From: Bacteroidota bacterium
Lineage (GTDB): Bacteria; Bacteroidota; Bacteroidia; Chitinophagales; Chitinophagaceae
Assembly: GCA_947452905.1 (NCBI GenBank)
Contig: CANGEP010000001.1
Coordinates: forward strand, 434,001 to 498,000
Length of the DNA stretch: 64,000 nucleotides
Reading direction: 5' to 3'
In this document: positions 9,636-19,730 of the stretch, in pieces
How positions within the stretch are numbered: the first letter of the stretch is position 1
Layout of the letters: each line of letters opens with the position of its first letter
The notes under the pieces: generated by a model
The model's input: the letters and a program-made list of their open reading frames with translations, nothing else
The model's database searches: none
What the model was told of the DNA's origin: nothing
Position numbers and translations under genes: made by a program

Positions 9636-10673
9636 ATGAGATTTGAAGCAATTACAATAAAAGATATAGCAAAGGCCTTAGGGCTTTCTACATCTACTGT
9701 AAGTAGGGCTTTGAGGGATAGCTATGAAATTAGCCCCGAAACAAAACAAAAGGTAATTGCCTATGCCAAGGAAAACAATTACCGCCCCAATCCAATTGCA
9801 TTAAGTTTAAAGGAGAAAAGAAGTAGCTCCATTGGGGTGATTGTGAGTGAGATTGCTAATAGCTTTTTTTCTCAGGCAATTAATGGTATTGAATCCATTG
9901 CCAACGAGAAAGGTTATAATGTAATTATTGCACAAAGTAAAGAGGAATTGGAAAGAGAGGATTCTGCCTTACAATATTTGGCGTCAAGAAGTGTGGATGG
10001 AATATTATTATCGGTATCAAGCAGAACCTCTAATTTTGATCATATTAAAAAATTGTATGACAGAGGGATGCCCATGGTGAGTTTTGATTGCTTGGTAGAT
10101 TTTGAGGGTATTCACAAAGTAATGGTGGACAATATAAAAGCAGCCTATGAAGGCACCGAGCATTTAATAAATAAAGGCTTTAAAAATATTGCTTGTATCG
10201 CGAGTTCTTCTTTTTTATCTATTACCACCGAAAGAGTGAAAGGTTATACGGCCGCTTTGCATAAGTATAACCAACCTATTCAAACCAATAATATTGAATA
10301 TATCCCGCATGGCGGACTTATCCAGGAAGAAATTTATGAGGCCATGGACAGACTCATGAATCAAAAAGAAAAACCAGATGCAATTTTAGCTTGTTCGGAT
10401 CGTATTACCACTAATGTGATGCGCTATTGTCAAAATAAAAAAATAAATATCCCCAAACAATTGGGTTTAATTGGCTTTAGCAATTTAGACTTAACCGATT
10501 TACTAACACCCTCCCTTTCCGTGGTTCGACAACCTGCTTATGAAATGGGTCGTGCCGCAGCAGATTTACTCATAAAAATGCTTGAAAGCAAAAGAGCGAT
10601 TACTGAATTTGAAAATGTAGTAATCCCCTCAACACTTATAGAAAGGGATTCTTCGATGCAAATAAAATTGTAA
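9636..10673 (+). CDS. LacI-family transcriptional regulator (probable local pectin/uronate regulator)
   Basis: N-terminal HTH TIKDIAKALGLSTSTVSRALRDSYEISPETKQKV plus periplasmic-binding-like effector domain; divergent from the pectin operon. Confidence 0.95.
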   Translation: MRFEAITIKDIAKALGLSTSTVSRALRDSYEISPETKQKVIAYAKENNYRPNPIALSLKEKRSSSIGVIVSEIANSFFSQAINGIESIANEKGYNVIIAQSKEELEREDSALQYLASRSVDGILLSVSSRTSNFDHIKKLYDRGMPMVSFDCLVDFEGIHKVMVDNIKAAYEGTEHLINKGFKNIACIASSSFLSITTERVKGYTAALHKYNQPIQTNNIEYIPHGGLIQEEIYEAMDRLMNQKEKPDAILACSDRITTNVMRYCQNKKINIPKQLGLIGFSNLDLTDLLTPSLSVVRQPAYEMGRAAADLLIKMLESKRAITEFENVVIPSTLIERDSSMQIKL

Positions 10674-10682
10674 ATATTAATT

Positions 10683-11114
10683 TTAGGAAGGATGTACGGC
10701 TTGTCTTGCCAACATTTTCCAGGTTCCATTTTCTTTCTTAAAAACCAACAAAACTTTTAATTTAACGGTTCCAGGTTTATTATTATCATTGGTAACTGCC
10801 TCCAATGAATGTCTTACAATAGCGGTATTACCATACACAGCAATGGTTTGATCTTTAATATCAATACTCACAAAATCGGATTTACCCGAAGCAATTTTTT
10901 CGACAAACTCTGCTTTCCCTTCCACATGTCCTCCTGAATGGCCATAACTTAAATTATCAGAAACGGATTCACTTAAAGCGTTTCTATCGCCACTAATCAT
11001 AGCTGCAATTAATTTATTTACCGCTTGCTCCACTTTGGCTTGTTTTTTATTTTGTGCATTTGAAAATAAAAAACAGCCTAAAAAAACAAACAAAACTAAA
11101 AGGGTCTTTTTCAT
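10683..11114 (-). CDS. Secreted NTF2/SnoaL-like (DUF4440-type) protein
   Basis: Signal peptide followed by a SnoaL-like fold pattern (AMISGDRNALSESVSDNLSYGHSGGHVEGKAEFVEKI...VLLVFKKENGTWKMLARQAVHPS). Confidence 0.75.
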   Translation of the reverse strand: MKKTLLVLFVFLGCFLFSNAQNKKQAKVEQAVNKLIAAMISGDRNALSESVSDNLSYGHSGGHVEGKAEFVEKIASGKSDFVSIDIKDQTIAVYGNTAIVRHSLEAVTNDNNKPGTVKLKVLLVFKKENGTWKMLARQAVHPS

Positions 11115-11253
11115 ACGATATTTAATGTTTAACTAAAACTAAACAATTTATGAATACCTTTTTACAAATTAATACATCGTTTTCGTAAAATAGTTAATTT
11201 TTTTTCTCTTTTGCAAAGTAGTTATTTGTAAATTTAGCAACAGAACTTTTTAT

Positions 11254-12978
11254 ATGGAAAACTATAATTTCAACATCAATGCCAATCATACTTATGATGC
11301 TATTGTAATAGGGTCTGGTATCACTGGAGGTTGGGCAGCCAAAGAATTGTGTGAGAAAGGATTAAAAACCTTAGTGCTTGAAAAAGGACGAATGGTAGAA
11401 CATGTTAAAGATTATATCACCGCCAATAAAGATACTTGGGACGAGGAATTTAGAGGACAAATTTCTTACCAAGAAATGGAACAACAACATGTACAAGCAA
11501 GAAGTGGCTACATAAATGCTTTCTCGAAACACTTCTTTGCCAATGACGCCGAAAATCCTTATCAAGAAATTCAACGTTTTGATTGGTTCAGAGGTAACCA
11601 AGTGGGCGGCAGATCCATTACTTGGGGGAGACATACTTATAGATGGTCTGATTTAGATTTTGAAGCCAATGCAAAAGAAGGTATCGCCATTGATTGGCCT
11701 ATTCGTTATAAAGACATTGCCCCTTGGTATAGTTATGTAGAAAAATTTATTGGTGTAGCTGGCGAAAAAAGAAATTTAGCCCATTTACCCGATGGCGATT
11801 TTTTAAAGCCCCTAGAAATGAATTGTATCGAAAAACATTTTGCAGCTAAAGTGCAAAACTCATTTGATGCAAGACCTGTTATGATGGGAAGAGTCGCTCA
11901 TTTAACAGAAACCAAACCATGGCATACTGCATTAGGTAGAGGTACCTGCCAAAATAGAAATAGATGTGGTAGAGGGTGTCCCTTTGGTGCTTATTTTAGT
12001 AGTAATGCGGCCACTTTGCCCGCTGCTAATAAAACAGGGAATTTAACCTTAAGACCATTTTCCATTGTACATTCTATTATTCTTGATAAAAATACCAACA
12101 AAGCAACAGGAGTTCGTGTAATAGATGCCGAAACAAATGCAATAACAGAATTTTATGCTAAAATAATTTTTCTGTGTGCCTCCACTTTAGCAAGTACACA
12201 ATTATTATTACACTCTAGTAACGAAAGATACCCCCATGGATTGGGAAATGAATCGGGCGAACTAGGTCATAACCTAATGGATCATCATCATAATGTAGGT
12301 GCCATGGGAAGCTTTGAGGGCTTACAAGATTCTTATTATAAAGGCAGAAAACCTGCAGGCTTGTTTATACCCAAATATGTAAACTTAAACGAGAAAACAA
12401 AACAAGCCAACTTTAAAAGAGGATTCAATTATCAAGCAGGTGATGCAGTTCGTGCAAGTTGGAATAGAGGTGTAAATGAAGTGGGTGTAGGAGGTAATTT
12501 CAAAGATGCCTTAATGAAACCTGGTGAATGGAGTATGAGCATGATGGCATTTGGAGAAGTATTACCCTATCATGAAAATAAAGTAACGCTGCACCCTACC
12601 CTAAAAGATAAATGGGGCATTCCTCAATTAGTGATAGACGCAGGCTTTAAAGATAATGAGTGGAATATGCGCAAAAAAATGAAAGAGGATGCAGGTGAGA
12701 TGTTTGAAAAAGCAGGATTTAAAAATATTAAAACATTTGACAATCCCACCGCATTAGGAAATTCAATACACGAAATGGGCACGGCTCGTATGGGTAAGGA
12801 TCCTAAAACTTCGGTATTAAACGAGCATAACCAAATACATGGCATACCCAATGTATTTGTTACAGATGGTTCCTGTATGGTGTCATCTAATTCTGTAAAC
12901 CCAAGTTTAACTTATATGGCACTTACTGCAAGAGCAGTTGACTTTGCTGTAAGTGAATTAAAAAAGAATAATTTATAA
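11254..12978 (+). CDS. GMC-family FAD oxidoreductase, large subunit of a gluconate/glucoside-dehydrogenase-type complex
   Basis: FAD motif AIVIGSGITGGWAAKEL; C-terminal GMC motif HEMGTARMG...SNSVNPSLTYMALTARA; C-x5-C-x3-C at 11947-11979. Confidence 0.9.
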   Translation: MENYNFNINANHTYDAIVIGSGITGGWAAKELCEKGLKTLVLEKGRMVEHVKDYITANKDTWDEEFRGQISYQEMEQQHVQARSGYINAFSKHFFANDAENPYQEIQRFDWFRGNQVGGRSITWGRHTYRWSDLDFEANAKEGIAIDWPIRYKDIAPWYSYVEKFIGVAGEKRNLAHLPDGDFLKPLEMNCIEKHFAAKVQNSFDARPVMMGRVAHLTETKPWHTALGRGTCQNRNRCGRGCPFGAYFSSNAATLPAANKTGNLTLRPFSIVHSIILDKNTNKATGVRVIDAETNAITEFYAKIIFLCASTLASTQLLLHSSNERYPHGLGNESGELGHNLMDHHHNVGAMGSFEGLQDSYYKGRKPAGLFIPKYVNLNEKTKQANFKRGFNYQAGDAVRASWNRGVNEVGVGGNFKDALMKPGEWSMSMMAFGEVLPYHENKVTLHPTLKDKWGIPQLVIDAGFKDNEWNMRKKMKEDAGEMFEKAGFKNIKTFDNPTALGNSIHEMGTARMGKDPKTSVLNEHNQIHGIPNVFVTDGSCMVSSNSVNPSLTYMALTARAVDFAVSELKKNNL

Positions 12979-12981
12979 ACC

Positions 12982-13575
12982 ATGAACAGAAGAGAATATA
13001 TAACGCAAACTACAAAATACTTAGGCTATACATTGGTAACAGGAACCGTATTAGAATTATTAGCTTCATGCGAAAACAATGCACAAAATTGGAAGCCGGT
13101 ATTTTTTACACAAGAGGAAGCCATTACTTTATCTGCCATTACGGATACTATTTGTCCTAAAACATCTAGCCCCGGCGCTAATGAATTAGGAGTGCCTTCA
13201 TTTATTGATCAGCTGGTAAAAAAATTATTAAAACAAGAGGATCAAGCATTTTTTAAAAAAGGAATTCAAGAAATAAATGAAACTGCTCAACAAGAATTTA
13301 AAAAACAATTTTCCGAACTTCCTATCAACCAAAAAGAAAGTATCTTAATAGACTTGGATAAAAAATCGGCGCCTACTGCTATGACTATGTGGGGCAAGCC
13401 CATGGAAGAACATCCATCCCCATTAAGTTTTTACAGAAAAATAAAAAGCTTAACCCTCATGGCTTTTTTTACCAGTGAAAAAATTGGAAAAGAATTTCTT
13501 ACCTACGACCCCATTCCAGGCGAATTTAAAGGATGTATTCCTTATACTCAACAAACCAACTGGACAGAAATTTAA
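12982..13575 (+). CDS. Gluconate 2-dehydrogenase subunit 3 family protein, Tat-lipoprotein-like
   Basis: MNRREYITQT...LELLASC: twin-Arg signal plus lipobox; FFTQEEAITLSAITDTICPKTSSPGANELGVPSFIDQLV typical of the family; 3 bp after the GMC gene. Confidence 0.88.
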   Translation: MNRREYITQTTKYLGYTLVTGTVLELLASCENNAQNWKPVFFTQEEAITLSAITDTICPKTSSPGANELGVPSFIDQLVKKLLKQEDQAFFKKGIQEINETAQQEFKKQFSELPINQKESILIDLDKKSAPTAMTMWGKPMEEHPSPLSFYRKIKSLTLMAFFTSEKIGKEFLTYDPIPGEFKGCIPYTQQTNWTEI

Positions 13576-14996
13576 AAGTCGTATTGCTTTCTTCTGGGTC
13601 TTGACAACATAGCGGTTGCCTCGGCATCATTATTTTTAAACACTTCTTTTTCTGGATCCCAATAAATTTTTCTTTTTACTTTCATCGCAATATGATGCAG
13701 CAAGCAAGCACTACAAGAACGATGCCCTACTTCGATAGGCGTAGAAGGTTGTGTTCTTGTTTTAACAGATTCTAACCAATTCACATGCTGCTCACCACTT
13801 TCTAATAAATGAACTTCATTAGGGCCAATAACAGATTGTAATATTTTGGGATTGCTTGCATCAATGGGTTTAACACCATTACTATCACTCACTGGATCTG
13901 TTTCGGTAACTCTATAATTTCCTCTGGTTACCCAAATCCAACCTTCGGAACCAATAAACTTTACACCATTAGGAAGTTCATTAGAAACAGTCATATGAAC
14001 ACCGTTCGCATATAGTGCTTCGGTTCTAAAAATTCCATGCACATCCCAAAGACCCGTATAATTTGGATCGTCAGTTGGAAAATTGGCATGTCCCCAAATT
14101 TCGATTGGGCCTGTATATTCAGTATCCATACCCCAATGTGCTATATCAATATGGTGTGCACCCCATCCTGTTATCATGCCTGCTCCAAATTGTTCACAGC
14201 GTAACCAACCAGGTCTGGAGGCGACACCTTTTAATGAACTATCTAAGGAATGAACACGATCTTCTGTATAATAAGTTTCGGGGGTAGCACCTAACCAAGC
14301 ATCAAAATTTAAATTAGCAGGTACTGGCATTTGTATTTTACTTCCGCCTCCTGGATCACCAGGCAAACCCACTTCGATATGGGTAATTTTTCCGATTCTT
14401 CCATTACGTACTAATTCGCATGCTTTTTTAAATTGAGGCCATGGATCAGAACCTCTTTGTTGAGAGCCCATTTGAAAAATGCGTCCAGTTCTTTTTACTG
14501 CATCACTTAAAATTCTACCTTCTTCGATTGTTAAAGAAGCGGGTTTTTGAAGATACACATCTTTACCTGCGTTTACTGCATGAACACCCACAATTGCATG
14601 ATGATGATCGGGCAAACTAATATGTACCGCATCAATATCTTTGTTTAATAATAGCTCTTTATAATCGTTGTAAACTTTAATATCCCAATCGCCTTTTAAA
14701 CCACCATTAAAGGCGCCTTGTGATTTATAATTGGCTCTAACAGCAGCAGGACCAGCATTGGCTCTATCTTTATCCAAATCACATACTGCCATAATTCTCG
14801 CCCCAGCATATTTGGCAACACCTGTCATATCATGAGAGGTAGAAATTCGTCCACAACCAATAGAGGCTACATTAATTAAATTACTGGGCGCATATTTCCC
14901 AAAAACTCTTGCTGGTACAATGGTAGGAAAATTAACTGCAATCGCAGTACCCAATGTTGCCTTCACCGATGATTGTATAAAATTTCTACGTTTCAT
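13572..14996 (-). CDS. Gfo/Idh/MocA-family oxidoreductase with Tat signal
   Basis: MKRRNFIQSSVKATLGTAIAVNF Tat-type leader; NVASIGCGRIS nucleotide-binding motif; KDVYLQKPASLTIEEGR catalytic Lys region. Confidence 0.9.
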   Translation of the reverse strand: MKRRNFIQSSVKATLGTAIAVNFPTIVPARVFGKYAPSNLINVASIGCGRISTSHDMTGVAKYAGARIMAVCDLDKDRANAGPAAVRANYKSQGAFNGGLKGDWDIKVYNDYKELLLNKDIDAVHISLPDHHHAIVGVHAVNAGKDVYLQKPASLTIEEGRILSDAVKRTGRIFQMGSQQRGSDPWPQFKKACELVRNGRIGKITHIEVGLPGDPGGGSKIQMPVPANLNFDAWLGATPETYYTEDRVHSLDSSLKGVASRPGWLRCEQFGAGMITGWGAHHIDIAHWGMDTEYTGPIEIWGHANFPTDDPNYTGLWDVHGIFRTEALYANGVHMTVSNELPNGVKFIGSEGWIWVTRGNYRVTETDPVSDSNGVKPIDASNPKILQSVIGPNEVHLLESGEQHVNWLESVKTRTQPSTPIEVGHRSCSACLLHHIAMKVKRKIYWDPEKEVFKNNDAEATAMLSRPRRKQYDF

Positions 14997-15065
14997 TTAT
15001 TTGTATTTGAATACGTTAATGTAGAACATTTTTTATTACCATCAAAAGAATAAGCTTACGAAAAA

Positions 15066-16631
15066 TTATCGTAAAATGCTAAATGCATCCACTGTCATAT
15101 AACCAGCATCATTCGTAGTTGTTTCACTACTACAATAATACCCCATTTTAGCACCTACCCACACACCCGCTTCCGCCTGAAATGGTCTTGGACAGGTTAT
15201 ATAATGTATGCCATCTATACTATACGAAAAATAAGCAATGGCATTTGGCTCCATCACTAAACGTATATAAATTTTACTAGGGGCAGAATCATTTATCAAA
15301 TTTGTTACTAATTCCTGTGCTCCTTTATCTGCCTTTATACACTCTATATAATTTAATTGCAACCCTTTCTCCGTATTTTTTAGCTCTATTCCTGCATATG
15401 ATTTTCCAAATACAATAAATCCTGCGCGTTCCCCTTTTTGCAAACTTGTAAAATTGATGCTTGTTTTTAGTTCAAATTTTTCGGCTGGAATTTTTGCTAA
15501 ATAGAGGGCAGGGAAATTCCATAAATTTTTTACACTATCCTGCTTTACTACTGCATATTGCCTATAGGTATTTCCTAAAGCCATTCTCCACTGTGGTTGA
15601 AAATTCACATTCCACTGAAACTCCAATGCTGGATTATAGAGCGCACTGGCTTGTTTTAATAATTTTGTTTTAGGTATAGTATAGGAATCCACTGGCTCTC
15701 CCACTCCATCCCCATCTTTATCAAACCCTATCACAGGCCATTCGTTTTTCCAAATCATGGGTTGCAAATGAGTGATTCTTCCATAAGCCCCTTTGTCTTG
15801 AAAATGTATAAACCAATCTTCATTGGTATTGGTTTGAACCCAAGCCCCCTGATGTGGCCCATTTATTTTAGATGCCCCTTGCTCCATTACTTTTTTTCGT
15901 TCATAAGGGCCATAAATATTTTTAGACCTTAATACTATTTGCCATCCAGTACTTACCCCTCCTGCGGGTGCAAAAATATAATACCACCCATTACGCTTAT
16001 ATAGTTTAGGGCCTTCTACAGTGGGATCAATCCCATGACCATCATATATCAATTTGCCTTCGTCTATTATTTTAGTACCACTCACATTCATTTGCTTCAT
16101 GGCTAATACACTTTTAATACCCGCTCTACTACCTGCATAAGCATGTACTAAATAAACTTTGCCATCCTCATCCCATAAAGGACAAGGGTCAATTAATCCT
16201 TTTCCAGGAGACACTAACACTGGTGTAGACCATTTACCAAGTATATTTTTTGTCTTTACTACATAAATTCCCATCTCAGGGTCGGGATAATAAATATAAA
16301 ATTCGCCATTATGAAATCGAATACTGGGTGCCCAAACACCTGCACCATGATGCGGTTTTTGATAATATTCATAAGGTGATAATTTATCTAAAGCATAGCC
16401 TATTAATTGCCAATGCACTAAATCAGACGACTGCAAAATGGGCAAACCTGGTACAGAAGTAAAACTAGAAGCCACCATATAATACTGGTCTCCCACTCTT
16501 ATGGCATCAGGATCGGAATAATCTTCGTGTAAAATGGGGTTGTTATAGGTTTGCGCAAAACTTAAGCTTGAAAAATATATTTGTAGCGTAAAACAAAGTA
16601 AACTAAATATTATCTTTTTATTGGCTGCCAT
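15066..16631 (-). CDS. Secreted GH43-family glycoside hydrolase (beta-xylosidase/arabinofuranosidase-like) with C-terminal beta-sandwich
   Basis: YSDPDAIRVGDQYYMVASSFTSVPGLPILQSSDLVHWQLIG, GVWAPSIRFHNGEFYIYYPDPE, DPTVEGPKLYKRNGWYYI. Confidence 0.92.
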   Translation of the reverse strand: MAANKKIIFSLLCFTLQIYFSSLSFAQTYNNPILHEDYSDPDAIRVGDQYYMVASSFTSVPGLPILQSSDLVHWQLIGYALDKLSPYEYYQKPHHGAGVWAPSIRFHNGEFYIYYPDPEMGIYVVKTKNILGKWSTPVLVSPGKGLIDPCPLWDEDGKVYLVHAYAGSRAGIKSVLAMKQMNVSGTKIIDEGKLIYDGHGIDPTVEGPKLYKRNGWYYIFAPAGGVSTGWQIVLRSKNIYGPYERKKVMEQGASKINGPHQGAWVQTNTNEDWFIHFQDKGAYGRITHLQPMIWKNEWPVIGFDKDGDGVGEPVDSYTIPKTKLLKQASALYNPALEFQWNVNFQPQWRMALGNTYRQYAVVKQDSVKNLWNFPALYLAKIPAEKFELKTSINFTSLQKGERAGFIVFGKSYAGIELKNTEKGLQLNYIECIKADKGAQELVTNLINDSAPSKIYIRLVMEPNAIAYFSYSIDGIHYITCPRPFQAEAGVWVGAKMGYYCSSETTTNDAGYMTVDAFSILR

Positions 16632-17581
16632 GGGGCTAAAATTTTAGAAACTGTAAATATACTTGCTTGCTCTTCAGTTAATTGTTTGCTCCAACTTACT
16701 CTTTTGCTAGGATTTGCTCCAGGTCCTTCACTATTGTATTCACTATATCTAGCAGTGGCTTCATTGGCAGGATTTTTCCAATTATTCCATCCTTCTTCAA
16801 TAATATGTTTGTCTAAAAAACAATTTAAGTAAGTAACACTTGCAGTAGGGCTCCAAGGCCTTCCTAAAGATACTTTGTTTACAGAACTATCAGCGCTAAG
16901 CGTGCATTTATTAAATACAAAACCAAAAGGAATAATAGAATTGGTAGAAGCGGCCGTTACGTGTGAGTTTTTTTTGCTATGAATATGACAGTTATCAAAA
17001 TAAGCAGTGGCGGCACCAAAAATAAAATCGGTAGTGCCTTCGATATAACAATCTTTAAAATAATGTTTTACTCCATTGCCACTTAAAAATAATACATCCT
17101 GGAAGCCTAGCATTTTGCAATTATAAAATGAAGCTCTATTACCCTCTACTCTTAAAGCAACGGCTTGTCCAGCTGTAAATCCAGCTTGATTACTAAAACT
17201 TAAATTTTGTGCCTGAAAATCGTTCCCATAAATAAATACCGCAGCACAGTTCCATGTATTTAAAGTATCGCCATTGGCTTGTTTAATGCCAGAATGATTG
17301 TCATATTGAATGATGGTATTATTTTCATCTTCCCCAACTAATGTAATATTAGACTTGCTAGCATCTAAGGTTACTACTTCTTTATAAATACCCTTTTTAA
17401 TAAAAATACGTATTGGCTTTAAATTACCTGAAGGAATTAAATTTAATACTCCTTGTACGGAATGATAAGGAGTGGTATTGTCTTTTGCAACTACATAATC
17501 ATAACTAATATTATTTGTTTGAGCCATCACTTGACTGCAACAAAATAAAATAAATAAAAAATTAAATGCTAGTTTTTTCAT
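16610..17581 (-). CDS. Pectin methylesterase (CE8)
   Basis: Signal peptide; CE8 motifs GFQDVLFLSG, EGTTDFIFGAATAYFDNC, LGRPWSP. Confidence 0.95.
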   Translation of the reverse strand: MKKLAFNFLFILFCCSQVMAQTNNISYDYVVAKDNTTPYHSVQGVLNLIPSGNLKPIRIFIKKGIYKEVVTLDASKSNITLVGEDENNTIIQYDNHSGIKQANGDTLNTWNCAAVFIYGNDFQAQNLSFSNQAGFTAGQAVALRVEGNRASFYNCKMLGFQDVLFLSGNGVKHYFKDCYIEGTTDFIFGAATAYFDNCHIHSKKNSHVTAASTNSIIPFGFVFNKCTLSADSSVNKVSLGRPWSPTASVTYLNCFLDKHIIEEGWNNWKNPANEATARYSEYNSEGPGANPSKRVSWSKQLTEEQASIFTVSKILAPWQPIKR

Positions 17582-18330
17582 TACTTGGTTTTTGTTGTAA
17601 TGACATGGTCACTTAAATTAGTATGTAATGATTTTACTTCTTTTAAAACCAATTGTGCAATAAGCCTAGCCCCTAATTCATTAAAATGAGTGTTATCTAT
17701 TTTACCCTCTGGATAATTAGGATGTTCGCCCGGTTTTAACTGTAAAAATAATAAAGTAGAATTTTCTTGCCCAAATTGTTGATACAAAGCTCTACTCTTA
17801 GTATCCAAATCGATGAATAAAACATTTTCTTTTTTGGCAACTTCCTCCACCAAAGGACTATACTCTTTATGCGTTTCCTGTGCTTTCCCGAGGCTATCAA
17901 ACTTTCTGCGCGAAACAGGCGTTAATAAAATAGGAATGGCTTTAAGTGCTCTTGCTTCTTTTACGAATTTTGTTAAATTGGCTTTAAAATCTTCAGGGTT
18001 AGAATATCTGTCTTTTTTCTCAACAGACTCGTCATTGTGTCCAAATTGAATAAAAACATAATCCCCTTCTTGAGCACCATCAAGTACTTGTTGCCATAAA
18101 CCTTCACTTATAAAAGTTTTAGTGCTACGACCATTTTTGGCAAGGTTATTAACTTGCGTACTTGAATCCCAAAAATATACAAATGGCATGCCCCATCCAG
18201 TTTCTGGATAAGTATTGGTTTGTTTAATAGCAATAGTACTGTCTCCACATAACCAAATTTTCATTTTTGCGGGAGGAGTGGCAGCCACTAAAATAGTAGA
18301 TGCGAAAATTAACACTAGAATCTTTTTCAT
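17581..18330 (-). CDS. Rhamnogalacturonan acetylesterase-like SGNH esterase (CE12)
   Basis: Signal peptide; GDSTIA, FIQFGHNDES, DNTHFNELGARLIAQLV. Confidence 0.92.
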   Translation of the reverse strand: MKKILVLIFASTILVAATPPAKMKIWLCGDSTIAIKQTNTYPETGWGMPFVYFWDSSTQVNNLAKNGRSTKTFISEGLWQQVLDGAQEGDYVFIQFGHNDESVEKKDRYSNPEDFKANLTKFVKEARALKAIPILLTPVSRRKFDSLGKAQETHKEYSPLVEEVAKKENVLFIDLDTKSRALYQQFGQENSTLLFLQLKPGEHPNYPEGKIDNTHFNELGARLIAQLVLKEVKSLHTNLSDHVITTKTK

Positions 18331-18338
18331 TTTATAAA

Positions 18339-19718
18339 TTAAGGGGTAAGTTCATTTAAGTACATCTCAATATTAGTATATTGTTTTGAAAGTGAAAATT
18401 TAGTATCATCTGCTTCCTTTTTATTCAACCCCATTTTTATTTCCCAGCTATCTGGTATTCCATCTCCATCTGTATCTAATAAAGGTTCAGCAGTTTGTAA
18501 AAACGGCCACGCTTTAATGGTTTTGGCATATTCAGTACCATGCGCATATCCGCCTTGTACATCAATTATTTTACCTCTTTTGTAAACTACGTCTTGAATA
18601 ATTCTAGCATCTAAACTATCTCTTTTATAGGAAGCGCCTACATGTGTGAGTACCGAATAATAAGCAGCTTTTGCTTCTTGTATTTGAATTGCTAGAGTTG
18701 GGAAAGGTATAGTTGTTATAGCCTTAGATTTTTGTAATTCGGTAATTTTTTTATCAAATTCAATACCATTAATATTTTCTTTACTTACCCATTCATTGCC
18801 TTCCACAAAGTTACCTTTAACAAAGAATTCGCCTAAACCTCTTGTCTCATTTAAGGTAGGATTCACAATTCTTTTAGCTACTGATTCATGGGTAGATGGC
18901 CCTGGTCGATAATAATTATTAATCATATTATATTTTCCTGCCTCGCCTCCATACACGCTATTATGTTCCCAATTATAAATAACATTATTACTAAAATCAA
19001 CAAACTCTTCACTTGATCCTAATCTTGCCCCATTAAAACGAGGATTTCTACTCACACAATGGGCAAATAAATTGTGATGAGCGCTTAAATGAGCCCCTCC
19101 CCAAATACCGCCGTACCCATGTTTTTCAAAATCAGTATCGCCTTTTTCAAAATGATAGGAATAATTTAGGGGTTCTGCAATTAAATTCCATTGGAGCGTG
19201 GTGCTATCACCCCCATATATTGAAAACACTTCATCATTACTCCAACTCATACTACAATGGTCAATGACAATATTTTTATGTCGATTGCCCCCAAATGAAT
19301 CATCATCACCACTTAAATCAACCATTCCTTTATTCTGAAATTTATCTCCTAATCTAAATCGTAGAAAACGAATCACAATATTATCTCCTCCTAGTCCCAC
19401 CGATTGATCAGCCAAACATATGCCTTCTCCTGGTGCTGATTGTCCCGCTATAGTTACATCACCAGCAATAGTTAATTTAGTTTCTAAGTGTATGGTGCCT
19501 GTAATATCGAAAACAATGATTCTTGGTATTTTAAGAGTGGCAGCGGCTCTAAAACTTCCAGGTCCATCATCATTTAAATTAGTTACTTTAATAAGCTTAC
19601 CTCCTCTCCCTCCTTTTGTATATTTACCAAAGCCTTCGGCCGAAGGAAAAGCAAAGGTTTGTGCTTTAGCAAAACCTAGAGATAAAATGATTAATAAAAA
19701 TAAAAATGTTTTTTTCAT
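18339..19718 (-). CDS. Secreted pectate lyase (PL1-like) with C-terminal DxDGDGxPD Ca-binding motif
   Basis: AFPSAEGFGKYTKGGRGGKLIKVTNLNDDGPGSFRAA...DHCSMSWSNDEVFSIY; DTDGDGIPDSWE. Start moved to MKKTFLFLL at 19718 (track start 19733 lies beside a hairpin). Confidence 0.92.
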   Translation of the reverse strand: MKKTFLFLLIILSLGFAKAQTFAFPSAEGFGKYTKGGRGGKLIKVTNLNDDGPGSFRAAATLKIPRIIVFDITGTIHLETKLTIAGDVTIAGQSAPGEGICLADQSVGLGGDNIVIRFLRFRLGDKFQNKGMVDLSGDDDSFGGNRHKNIVIDHCSMSWSNDEVFSIYGGDSTTLQWNLIAEPLNYSYHFEKGDTDFEKHGYGGIWGGAHLSAHHNLFAHCVSRNPRFNGARLGSSEEFVDFSNNVIYNWEHNSVYGGEAGKYNMINNYYRPGPSTHESVAKRIVNPTLNETRGLGEFFVKGNFVEGNEWVSKENINGIEFDKKITELQKSKAITTIPFPTLAIQIQEAKAAYYSVLTHVGASYKRDSLDARIIQDVVYKRGKIIDVQGGYAHGTEYAKTIKAWPFLQTAEPLLDTDGDGIPDSWEIKMGLNKKEADDTKFSLSKQYTNIEMYLNELTP

Positions 19719-19730
19719 AAAATGTTTAAA

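Noticed and set aside
11178-11186. CGTTTTCGT half-operator upstream of the GMC oxidoreductase
   Set aside because: Only one half-site matches; the other half (AATACAT) does not, so it is too weak to report as an operator.
15056-15074. TTACGA...TCGTAA inverted repeat at the end of the GH43 gene
   Set aside because: Only a 6-bp AT-rich stem without a U-tract; not convincing as a terminator.
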